Assembly (NCBI RefSeq): GCF_027580225.2
Contig: NC_073340.2
Span: 36,740,001-36,804,000 of the forward strand
Source of the DNA: Misgurnus anguillicaudatus
Lineage: Eukaryota > Chordata > Actinopteri > Cypriniformes > Cobitidae
Direction: 5' to 3'
DNA length: 64,000 nucleotides
The notes below the pieces were generated by a model. It had not been told where the DNA came from and ran no database searches. It was given only the letters and a program-made list of their open reading frames with translations. Shown in pieces: positions 1 to 9,526 of this stretch. The translations under genes and the position numbers were made by a program. How positions within the stretch are numbered: the stretch's first letter is position 1; every line of letters starts with the position of its first letter.

Positions 1-326
1 AATCTTCATTATTAGCACTAGTTTGTAAGTACTATTTGTTAGGACAAGCATCCATATTAGTACAATATTTTTCATACTTGGGGTTGAAAGTATTTCATAT
101 TAAACTTATGCATGAAATTGTTTCAATTAGAATTATGATTTAACTTTTGCATTTACAGCATCATGAAGACATTACCCTACTGGCTTATCCTGTTTTTGTG
201 TTTTAAGCGTTAATGTAACAAAACATAGTGACACTTATTATTAAAAGAGGCCAATAGAGTATGGAAAATGCTGTATTTATTCATTTATCTTGTTTAATGG
301 TGTTTAGACATTTGAAAACAAGTAAA

Positions 327-420
327 AAAAATCTGTCTGTCTGTCTGTCACCTGTCTAAGTGTTCAGCACCTGTGACAGAAACGCTCAGAGACACTTCAC
401 ACAGATGACAGTCTGTCTGT
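327..420. repeat. TCTG-rich segment, copy 1 of a dispersed pair
   Basis: A (CTGT)n tract, a spacer, the phrase ACTTCACACAGATGACA and a second CTGTCTGT tract. A diverged copy in the same order and orientation lies at about 1560-1645, with a different spacer. The rest of 1-750 shows nothing I can annotate; a pyrimidine-rich TTTACAG near 155 is not followed by a convincing exon. Confidence 0.5.
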
Positions 421-750
421 CTCTGTCAGCAGGTACATGATGAGCTCGGTCTTCCACAGGGAAACTGAATGCTAAAAGCTTTTCAACACCAACATCTCAC
501 AGCGGTCCCAGAGAAACCAGAGGACAAATCCTTTATATTTAACTGCAGTGTATCTACAAAAGAGAAAGATGAGGTTATCACATAACACACTTTATGGCAT
601 CACAACAGTGTTTGCATACAGTATGATAACCACTCAGTTATTTTTCATGATTATATATTTTATATCCTTCTGTAATGTTATGCATGTTATCAATGATGTA
701 ATAAGTTCAAGCAATCACCAGCAGATCTGATTCACATGTTGTGAATCAAA

Positions 751-939
751 ATGCCCAAATTCTTTGATTATTGGACAAAAATATTTAAAACTTTGGAAGA
801 TGCATTCACCATATACCTTGATGCAAATCCACTTTTGGCCATTTTTGGGTTGGCGGTTTATGGCAGCCTTCCGGTGGCGATCCGGAGGGCTTTGGCCTTT
901 GCTGCTTTGCTGGCGGGACGTCTCATCCTTTTGAAGTGA
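751..939 (+). pseudogene. L1-type LINE ORF2 C-terminal fragment
   Basis: The frame ends with a tail typical of L1-clade ORF2 proteins: a WTKIF-like stretch, then PLLAIFGLA, then a RRALAFAALLAGRLILLK block before the stop. In the family this follows the reverse transcriptase and marks the extreme C terminus. Only about 62 codons remain and no endonuclease or RT part is present, so this is a 5'-truncated dead copy. A second, more decayed copy of the same tail lies inverted at 1846-2100. Family assignment is from memory of the L1 tail motif. Confidence 0.65.
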
Positions 940-999
940 AAGCGTGTCTCACCCCATTCTCTGGGGTGTTTACTTGCATTAAACTGGACGAAATCATTG

Positions 1000-1270
1000 A
1001 CTGTAAAAAAAGATGGACGTAGTGTCCGTCACGTCACCCATAGGTTTCTGTAGATCGTTTTTGACAAAAAAATTCACCCCCTCACAGTTGTCATAAAAGG
1101 GCAAAATTAGCTATACAGACCAAAAACACTTTTTGTTTTTATTTTCTACTGTAAAGTTGGTCATTTTAACATGGAGGTCTATGGGAATTGACTCCCTTTT
1201 GGCTGAATTGCAGTTTAAATCACTTCCGTATTGGCTTCATCTGAGAGATCGGAAGATTGCCCCTCGGAAA
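1000..1270. repeat. Unclassified dispersed fish repeat
   Basis: Begins near GATGGACGTAGTGTCCGT, passes through GTCACCCATAGGTTT and ends near a GTATTGGCTTCATCT phrase. I recognise this as a dispersed teleost repeat of unclear class. No coding capacity and no terminal repeats are seen. From 1300 to 1836 I see only AT-rich sequence and copy 2 of the TCTG-rich pair. Confidence 0.35.
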
Positions 1271-1845
1271 AAATTTGACTCTCACAGGTTTACAGACTTT
1301 TGACAAGGTCTGGCGTCTCTTTTTGGATTATCGGATGACTAATTCTCTTAAAACTTAATTTGAGCCTTAATATATGTTATTATTTTAATTAGTTGTTTAT
1401 GTAAAATTGTTTTTTTTTTATTATTCCTCCATGAGAAGCAGGGGGAGAGAAGTGTTTTCAGTGGTAGAGCAAGTAATAACATTGAATAATAATTTCATAA
1501 ATTTGATGTTATCATTTGTAGATTTCATGTATCACGTATACATTAGGAAACAAGTCAAAACTGTCTGTCTGTCTGTCGCTTGTCTAACTAAGACAGATAT
1601 ACGGTCAAAGAAACTTCACACAGATGACATTCTGTCTGTATTTCATGTATTAAGTTATTAGTCAATGTTATTACTGAAAAACTCTCTCTTCCTCAACAAC
1701 CTATAACTTCCCATGGAGAAATAATAAAAATAGTTAAAAATAAAACAAAAATAAACAATTTTGCTTAAATAGCTCATTAAAAGAATAACATTTAATGCTC
1801 AGATTAATATCTCATTTAGCCGTGTATCAAGAGGGGTGGTGAGAC

Positions 1846-2100
1846 ATGCTTTCACTTTAAAAGAATGAGACATCTTGCTAGTAAAGTAGTAAAGACTAAA
1901 CCCTTTTGGACTGTTACCAGAAGGCTGACATTAACTACTAACCAAAAAATGGCCAAAAGTGGATTTGCATTAGGGTCTATGCGTGGCGAAGGCATGTTCC
2001 AAAGTTTTAAATATTTCAGTCCAAAAATCAAATAATTTGGGGCACACAGATGACAAATATCAACTAAAGAAATGTGATTAAAAATACAAATGTCTTTGAA
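1846..2100 (-). pseudogene. Inverted, decayed L1 ORF2 C-terminal fragment
   Basis: On the minus strand the frame reads a WNM..DPNANPLLAIFW segment followed by a LVFTTLLARCLILLK tail, the same C-terminal block as at 751-939. The opposite orientation and greater divergence suggest an independent insertion or an old inversion. Confidence 0.55.
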
Positions 2101-2253
2101 TAAATTTGAAATAAATTGATAAAACATGTTTATCATTTGTATTTCTGAGTTCATGCACAATAAAACAACAAAATGACAAGCAATTATATTTTTAAATTAC
2201 ATTTTTGGAAAGATGTTAGCAGCCCTTAAAGAGCTGATGTTAGACAGAGCCCA

Positions 2254-2657
2254 GGGTCCTCATTTATAAAGTGTGCATATGCACAGATTTAATCGTAAAG
2301 TGTGCATACGCAAAAATCCACGGGAAAGTCCATATTTATTGCTTGTCCGATTGCTGCAGGTTTTTGGAAATATAAGCCATTCTTGCTGCTCGAAATTGGG
2401 TTTAAACATTGACAAGCGCTTTTTTATATGTCTATGACATTAATTAGGCATCGCTTAAAGTCGGAGGTTAGAAACTGCTCTACTGTGCACAAGTTCAAGA
2501 TCATTTGCGATTTATAAATTTCACATCTGAAAAAAAGGGGTACGCGCATTTTCTGTGCGCAAGTTCGGTTTATGAATCACATTAACACATTTTTTAAAAA
2601 TGATCGTAAGATCAAATGTAGGATGGTTTCTACGCAGCATTTTATAAATGAGGCCCC
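2254..2657. mobile_element. MITE with CTCATTTATAAA ends
   Basis: The ends are inverted: GGGTCCTCATTTATAAA at the left against TTTATAAATGAGGCCCC at the right. The interior has repeated GTGTGCATA(T/C)GCA phrases and no open frame. A non-autonomous DNA transposon; superfamily not determined. No clear target duplication. Confidence 0.6.
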
Positions 2658-2766
2658 AGGTTTAAAATGACCAGCCGGTGTCAGTGATGACGTCACGGTT
2701 GCAGTAAACACTCTAAAAACAGGAAGACACAAAACAGGTCTGTGATTTATAACCTTTGACCTGCAG

Positions 2767-2955
2767 GAGAAACATAGGCGTTACGTTGATACCAAAGAAG
2801 AACTCAAACTTTCGGACATCCCTGTATTGTTAAGGTTCCACTTAAATGTCCCCGGCCCGTTCAAAGAGATTTACTGTACCACTAAAGAGGCAGAAGGACT
2901 GATAGATGGTCGGCTACAGTTAGCAACAGCATTCCTGTATGGTTTACATCAATAA
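2767..2955 (+). CDS. Terminal coding exon of an unrecognised gene
   Basis: A splice acceptor (CTTTGACCTGCAG, AG at 2765-2766) is followed by 62 open codons in phase 0, ending at TAA 2953-2955. The peptide begins EKHRRYVDTKEELKLSDI, runs through LRFHLNVPGPFKEIY and ends RLQLATAFLYGLHQ. There is no in-frame ATG start, which fits an internal-to-last exon. Composition is balanced and globular, unlike the surrounding repeats. The stop overlaps an AATAAA signal. I do not recognise the protein. Upstream exons are not visible in 1-2700 and probably lie left of the window. Alternative: a chance frame, but 62 codons starting exactly at a good acceptor makes that less likely. Confidence 0.65.
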   Translation, partial: EKHRRYVDTKEELKLSDIPVLLRFHLNVPGPFKEIYCTTKEAEGLIDGRLQLATAFLYGLHQ

Positions 2956-3197
2956 AGACCTGATGTGCCCTTTGAAGAGACTTTCTGCAGAGATTTGTGC
3001 ACTTAGTAATTTGTCTGTGAATGAATAATAATATGAAACCCAGAGCTCTTGAGTTTGTCTTATGATTTTCCAATGGGAAAGAGAACATACTGTAGAGTTC
3101 AAAGAGCTATACCGCAGATTAACACAACTATTTGAGATGTTTTTTAATGCAATCTTTGGAATATGTTCTTTGTGTTTTGTACAAAAATGGTAATAAA
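2951..3197 (+). terminator. Candidate 3' UTR and polyadenylation signals
   Basis: AATAAA at 2951-2956 overlaps the stop codon of the preceding exon, and a second AATAAA lies at 3192-3197 in AT-rich sequence. The second would give a 3' UTR of about 260 nt. No transcript evidence is available here. Confidence 0.4.
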
Positions 3198-3617
3198 TAT
3201 TTTTTATGACTGAGAAGTTCTGCATTCAGAAATTGCATATTTCCATCTTTCTTTATGGAAAGTTTTTCTAAAAAAAATCTAGACTTCTTTATGTGATTTA
3301 GTTGTGTATCGTCAGATTATGATGATGAGTTTGTCAGGCAGCCCTTTACAGTGAATATAATGGCGTGCTTTCATAACTGTCCTGACCTTACACTAACAAT
3401 AGATCTCTGTTAATGGAGATTACCTGTCAATAACGTAATTCAGTCCTTGAATGTGGCCGGATGCACAGACTGAAGGTGAATGATGTTCGGCTAGACAGCA
3501 GCTATTATTTATGACTTTAGTATGTGACCTGTTAGCATTGTGTATTCAAATGAAATGCCAGGGCATTGCTACTGTGTGCTATTGAGGTTGGTTGTTATTG
3601 TAGCTTACAGGTTGCTT

Positions 3618-3940
3618 TAGTGCTGTCACAATGATTAAATAATAGTCTCATCGCAATTGTTTGACCTCATCGTGATGATTTCAGATCACCGCAATGATTG
3701 CACATCTCTCTAAAAACACAAGGGGGAGCTGCAGCGCATGTATAAACGAGACAGTATCAGATTACTTTTAAATATGTGTTATGTGTATTAATATTTACTG
3801 CCAGGTAAACCGTACAAAATATTTAATTTAAATAATCACAACAATATGTGAAAATGATTTCATAAACAAAGAAAAAAATAACCGCCACAATTTATTAGGC
3901 AATTAACCGTCGGCCAAATTTCATAATCATGACAGCCCTA
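3618..3940. mobile_element. hAT-type MITE with 8-bp target duplication
   Basis: Terminal inverted repeats TAGTGCTGTCA and TGACAGCCCTA. It is flanked by an exact 8-bp duplication GGTTGCTT (3610-3617 and 3941-3948). Length 323 bp, no coding capacity. TIR start and 8-bp duplication are hAT hallmarks. Confidence 0.85.
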
Positions 3941-3948
3941 GGTTGCTT

Positions 3949-5460
3949 TGTAGTTGCTTGTTGTTCAGATGACTTGAAACATTACAGGCCACCACAGATT
4001 AAAATGTAAACATTTATTAGACAGATCACTGATGATTGATCTGGGCTGCATTTAAAGCACTTGTGTGCTGTGGGTGTGGCCTCATCTGACACGTCTGATT
4101 GGTTAAGGCTTTCCGAATGATGCACAGTCGTCTGTCCATCCAAATGGACACTTCCTGCTCAAAACACTCAATCTATCTGGCAGACGAATCCTTACAGCTT
4201 CTGTCTATCTTCATCACTTGTCTTGTCTATGTGTATACGTTTATGCGTTAGATGACTTGTTTACCTGTCATATGAGGTTTAGAACTGAATGATCACGGTA
4301 ATTAAAACTTTTAATCTGTTATAATTCTGTTTTCTTTCTTTGTGTTATTGTGTTGAACAGAGACTTTTACATATCTGCAATAACTCCTACACTATTAGGC
4401 CAATGGTAATTAAGATAATGAGCCATTCATCCTCATTTAGACTAAATTTACTGCCAGGAAAACCCACTAATTACCAGCATTATTCATCTGGTGTGAGGAG
4501 TTAAGATGGCACAAGTGTGAAGTCCATATGGAGGAAATCCAGCGTCTCTAGCCTGCAGGATAAACCAATCACTGTAATTACAGACATTATCATCACATAG
4601 CAGTTTAAGAACGAATGAACCAATCGTGTGTGACTGAAAGAAGACTTCCTGTTTATATGACGACCATCACCTCATCCATTTGTGTTTGGAAAGGTGGTTT
4701 GGTCAAATAAGGTCAAAAACTATATAGCACTTGCATGTTTAGATGTTTACAAAGTCTTATAAAGTTGCATTTATCCTTTAACACCTCTTTTGGCTTGTCC
4801 TCTAACCAAACATACAGTGTCATATTTAAAGAATGACCTGTAAATGTGCATTGATTGCCTAGAAAACCGCCTTACCCAAGCGTCAAAACTTTTTGGTGAT
4901 ATATGGGAAATTGTCTTGTTTCCATTGGAGGCATTTTTAGTTTCAATTTGCACAATTTAAAGGGGAATGAAAATGCAGCTAGTGCTTAAATTCGACTTAC
5001 ACACTATCTTAACAAAGGTGTTTTTAACAAACAGAGTCTGATCAATTGAAAAGTGTTGAAGGAGATTTTCTGCCTCAGCAGTTTTGGTTCAGGATATTCG
5101 TGTCCCTTTACACGTACCAACAGGATCGGATCGGACCGTTCAGTGTCGTCTTATCTCAGATCCGCAGTGCTGGAAGATGTTCTGCCCTCATTCCTTTATC
5201 GTAGATTGAAGAAATATCTCTGACATTTATTGAGGCTCTTGTCTGACGTCTGAGGGCTCTTCGTGAGAACTGATGTCCTCCAGAATTCAATTTCCTCTGC
5301 CGTGATCCGCTTTTATCTGTGTAATAACTGTTCCCAGGCCTGTGTTAATGAAAGCTGTCAGTAGTGCTGGACACGTGCAGGTGATTGAGGGTGACCAGAC
5401 GCGGACGCTTCATACTGGCTCACCTGTACACACACATATGCTGATGTTGTGATGTGTGCG
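3949..5460. other. No gene seen; possibly intergenic
   Basis: About 1.5 kb without recognisable repeats or coding exons. The segment 4390-4490 is rich in TAATTA and CAT-type homeodomain-like motifs and could be conserved non-coding DNA, but this cannot be judged without an alignment. A weak exon-like frame after TTGAACAG at 4360 is too short to support. Confidence 0.3.
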
Positions 5461-5473
5461 TCTGTGTGCGTGC

Positions 5474-5513
<40 letters not shown>

Positions 5514-5600
5514 GCATATGTGGTTTATGAGACCAATTTTCAGGTTTACATACCAGCATTACAAGACCATTCGGTTTATGAGACCATTTTGTGTGGTCTC
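5474..5600. repeat. (TG)n tract with GGTTTATGAG flank
   Basis: A (TG)n run at about 5474-5511, then two GGTTTATGAGACCA phrases. GGTTTATGAG is the reverse complement of CTCATAAACC, the core of the 81-bp minisatellite unit at 12.5-23.8 kb and of the tandem repeat at 41.6 kb. Confidence 0.6.
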
Positions 5601-5838
5601 GTACTTCTGGAAATTTGAATTGTTATAATTAATGACTAATAATAATTCTAAAAATTATTAATGCTTGTATGTTTACTATATTAATACTTTTATTAAGTAT
5701 TGTCGCTATTTTACTGTTATGACACTCCCTACCTTTTTTATGACGTTTATAAACATGGTCCTCTTAAACCATGATGTGTCTGTGTGAACTCGGAACAGTG
5801 CCCCTGTAGGTGGGAATTGGTATTGCGTGGTATACACA

Positions 5839-5890
5839 TTCGCGCCATATTACACACATATTCGCGCCAGATTACACACAAATTCGCGCC
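5839..5890. promoter_or_regulatory. Triple E2F-like box, 22-bp spacing
   Basis: TTCGCGCC occurs at 5839-5846, 5861-5868 and 5883-5890, exactly 22 bp apart, each flanked by ACACA and ATTACA-type sequence. TTCGCGCC matches the E2F consensus (TTTSGCGC-like). It lies just upstream of a GTAAGT donor at 5964, so it is placed like a proximal promoter. Function is inferred. Confidence 0.5.
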
Positions 5891-5963
5891 AAGTGCCATT
5901 GACGGAACAGTCAAGGAGATTTGCAGCAGAACAAACGCAGCAGCTGGATCTGTGGGGATAAAA
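5891..5963 (+). other. Candidate untranslated exon 1 of the KMT5A-like gene
   Basis: The 3' boundary is the consensus donor AAAA|GTAAGTAAT at 5964. The 5' end is not known; I place it after the E2F-like boxes. The exon ends in A and the next candidate exon (9021) begins TG, so splicing creates an ATG with A at -3 (GATAAA|ATG). This is structural inference without transcript support. Confidence 0.4.
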
Positions 5964-6578
5964 GTAAGTAATATCTTTTATTTTTTACAAATAGTTGAAA
6001 CTCGTAGTTAGTTTCAATTGTCAAATGTTCATTTGATGTCATTTAATAACTTAAAACTCTAGCAATGGCGTGTAGCACTGTAACGTTAATGTATAATAAG
6101 CTCTCAGACGCAAAGATGATGTAGATCTCAACTAATGTGGTAAATTAATCATTAAGAAATACAATTTGAATGAAATACAGTATATCGTTGTAAAATAAAG
6201 TGGCCTTGGGCACAGCAGAGTGTTACGGGGCCTAAAAAAAACAATGCTGCGATATATTTTTTTATTTGATAATTTAACAAACTCCTAATTATACAGTAGT
6301 TTGACATCTGAGTAAGCACAATTTTCTCTAATGTCGCAGTTCACGCGGTTTGAGCGAAGCTGGCTGAGGTGAACTCTACACGGGGCAATTGTCTCTCGCT
6401 CCCCTGGCCACGGAGCGGGCGATTTTCTCACCATGTCACGATTTCTGTATTTGATTTGAGACCTCGATTAAAAAAACATTGATTGCATGATTTTGCCCGT
6501 GGCAGTAACCATAAAACATGGCGAATATGGCGAATTTCAAGGATGAGAAAACATTAAGCATTATGAGACGGTTTTCCA
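5964..6578. other. Intron-like sequence, nothing else supportable
   Basis: AT-rich sequence with one small open frame at about 6519 (MANMANFKDEK...) that runs into the left end of a hAT-like element. No splice sites support it as an exon. Confidence 0.3.
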
Positions 6579-7834
6579 AGGCTGCATTATATGTTAAAAC
6601 CATGAAACGATTAGTCTACAACGCCGACAATAATTAAAATTGTCGACACATATCTTTGTTGTCGAGTGGTCGTTTTCATCTCATTTAGACTTAAACAAAT
6701 ATAAATGCATGTAATATCGTGATTTGACCGCTACGACGCTGTAGCGCTAGAGTGTAATGCAGCCCTAACAAATCTGCGAAAGAAGAAGATGGATGAAAAA
6801 CACAGCGCAGGTTATGGCGAAGTGCAAATGAAAGTTTTACAACACTTAAAAACCAAGAATGCTGTCGTGTGTAATACATAAAAGACAGATATTGCCTTTC
6901 ACGGGAGCACATGGTGCATGTTGGAGCACTTAGGTGGGAGGTAATACCCTAAATCTCTTTATTAGATAAATGAGAATGCAGTACTACCTATAATAATAAT
7001 AACATTAATAATATAATGGTTACACTTTATAATAAGGGTCCATGAATCATAATGAACTTATTTTTACTTCAGCCTGAACTAATGCTGAGTAATGCATGTA
7101 CTAATTATAAATTAATAAGGATTCGTCATTAAGTACAACATAACATGTTTTTTAGTTGTTAGTTAATGAATTAATAAACAATGAATTTATGTGTTGAGTT
7201 ATGTTATAGTTAATGATGACTCATTATTAGTTTATAACTAGTACATGCTCAGCATTACTTCATATTTCAGTGAGAATTAATTTACATCAGTTCATGATTC
7301 ATGGATCCTTATTATAAAATGTTACCAATATAATTACAGTAATGTGATGATTTATTTTCCAAAGATTAAAGCCTTTATCGAGCCTAGGAGTTTGGATAGT
7401 GATAATAAATAGTGTTATTGTAGTAACTCTTTTAGATACTATAGTCTGTTTTAGAAAATAGGTTCTTAATACTGCTGACAAGAGATGTTTGGGTTAAAAA
7501 ATATTTTGTCTGTAATGCTGCTCAGTTTTTGTTTATTTTAATTTTTAAATATATTTAAACAATGCTTAGAAAGCATTTGTGTATAATTTGATCTAGACAG
7601 AAATCTGAAAACTTGAGAGAATGACCTGCCCAAAATTCATTAAAACAACTATTTCATATGCTGAAGTGATTTTCTTTTTCATTTATTATTAGTAAGAATA
7701 TGTAAAACGTAACTTTAACTGATTAAAAAAGCTGAATAATAGTTCAAAACGCACTGATTAGTCATCAAAATAATCGATGATCAGTTGATGGTCTAATAAT
7801 CGATAGATTATTAGATTATCAAAATAATAGTTTA
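6579..7834. mobile_element. Degenerate hAT-like element (GGCTGCA ends)
   Basis: The left end near 6580 reads AAGGCTGCATTATATG and the right end reads TTATTGCAGCCCTA. Internal ATTAAAATTGTCGACA and AATCGAT-rich stretches recall the teleost TAGGGCTGCAACGA-type hAT family. An internal GCAGCCCTA at about 6754 suggests two overlapping or partial copies. No target duplication is recognisable and no transposase is seen. Confidence 0.4.
7017..7327. mobile_element. Palindromic MITE (TGGTTACACTTTATAATAAG ends)
   Basis: Long inverted ends of about 35 bp: TGGTTACACTTTATAATAAG against CTTATTATAAAATGTTACCA-like sequence. Flanked by ATATAA on both sides (7011-7016 and 7328-7333). Nested in the 6579-7834 element. 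Non-coding. Confidence 0.7.
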
Positions 7835-7899
7835 TTGCAGCCCTAATTAAAAATTATAATAATGCATAATGTTATTGTGAATTCACAAACACTGATTCA

Positions 7900-8818
7900 T
7901 AGGGGTGTGACGGTTATTATATAACCGTGAGACCGACGGTTATAGTTGAACACCGTCATTAAAACTCTATAACCGACAAAACCGTGTTATTAAAATATTA
8001 AATATATATACCTTTCAAATCATCTCTTCCTTCTATTTAAATAAACAATAAATAATTATTCAAATAAACATGAACGACCATAATATGTTTTAACCGCAGA
8101 AAGGCTCCGCCCGCTTTTCAAGTTCAAATTCTCCCATGTTAATCTACTAACTCTCCTGAAAGCACATTCACTGCTAGTTGTCTTGCTGTTAATTGTAAAT
8201 AAACGTAGAACAAGTAGCTTATCAGTGTTTAGTTTATTCAAATGCTGGTTTCACATCGCAAGCATGAGCACTGAGCAGCGCGTATGCGGAGAACGTTTGC
8301 CGCGCGTGGCCATTGTGCTTTTACACCGGCACATATGGCGCAGTTTAATAACAGTATAACAATCTCAAGTTCACATTACTTTATTTTACATGCATTTATG
8401 AGCAAAACCTCTTCAAGACGCTTTTTAATCCACATTGTTTTCGTGCTGTTCTGGTCCGTGTAATGACAGATATAGACACAATAATAGACATTAAAAGCCC
8501 ATGGCACAAATCTGTTTCTCTGAAGATTATTAAGATAATGATAGATAGAGGATTCATTTATGCTGGGCAGAGAGTGACAGCGCAGTCTTCTGGCAACAGT
8601 GTTTTTTAAATATTTAATTGCTTTCTGTTAAATTTCATTACTGTTTAAAACACACTTGGCATGACATTCATGATTTTATGGTAAAATGACACTTTCGGGT
8701 CAATCCACGAGCATTTAAACAAGCAAACCCCCCCCCCCCCAGACGGTTATGTGACGAACCGTCACATTTGACTCGCGTCATAACCGTCATCACCAATTCT
8801 GAAACCGGCACAGCCCTA
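7900..8818. mobile_element. Non-autonomous hAT element
   Basis: Ends TAGGGGTGTGACGGTTAT and CCGGCACAGCCCTA. An exact 8-bp target duplication CTGATTCA lies at 7892-7899 and 8819-8826. Subterminal ACGGTTAT / ATAACCGTCA repeats recur at both ends. Length 919 bp; contains a C-run at about 8730. No transposase frame. Confidence 0.85.
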
Positions 8819-9020
8819 CTGATTCAACTAAATAAATATATGCAGTGTCAATTTCAGTAAGAATAACGTATAGCTCATGATGAAATCTTTTATATTAGTA
8901 ACTATGAATATGAAAAAGCAGCCATTTTGAAACAAAGCATTACCAAATTCTCTCAACTTAAGCACTTATTAATATTATACTGTTTATCTGTAAAGATTTA
9001 CTTGACATGATATTTTGTAG

Positions 9021-9134
9021 TGATTCGGAGTCATCGGAGTAGAGGACCAAATCCTCTGAAAGATGCAGAAATCCATGAACAAAAGGGCAAGGACAAAGAC
9101 AACATAACCAGAAAATATATTAATCCCATCAAAG
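9021..9134 (+). CDS. KMT5A/SETD8-like N-terminal exon
   Basis: A 114-nt exon between the acceptor TGATATTTTGTAG (AG 9019-9020) and a perfect donor AAAG|GTAAGT. Only one frame is open: TG completes a codon, then 37 codons, then a lone G (phase 1-1). The peptide contains RGPNPLKDAEIHEQ and KGKDKDNITRKYINPIK. In the teleost KMT5A-A-like family (H4K20 methyltransferase relatives) a segment of the form KDA..H..KGKDKD....YIN..KGRG immediately precedes the SET domain, so the trailing G would start the GRG motif. Family identification is from memory. If exon 1 ends at 5963, this exon supplies the start methionine through the junction. The next expected exons (SET core) are not found: a nest of transposons begins 34 bp after the donor. 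Confidence 0.6.
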
Positions 9135-9526
9135 GTAAGTTTTTCTTTGTGTGTGTGTTGGCCATAAATAGGGCTGTGCAAAAATATCGATACAGCTAAC
9201 TATCGTGATGTCTCAGAAGTTAGAGGGAGTGAGAAAATGGCAGAAAATTTAAAAATACCTGCAGCTTTCAAAGAGCTGTTCAGCTTGAAAAAGTATTGCA
9301 ATGTATCGCAACATGCAACGTATTGTATTGTATCGTGATACGTATCGTATGCCATATACGGCCATTCAGCCAATGTCTCAGAAGTTAGGGAGTGAGAAAA
9401 TGGCAGAAAATTTAAAAATACCTGCAGCTTTCAAAGAGCTGTTCAGCTTGAAAAAGTATTGCAATGTATCGCAACATGCAACGTATTGTATTGTATCGTG
9501 ATACGTATCGTATCATGACCCATGTA

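Noticed and set aside
6519..6640. Short frame MANMANFKDEK... with a good start context
   Set aside because: 39 codons, no splice sites, and its 3' part lies in the terminus of a hAT-like element.
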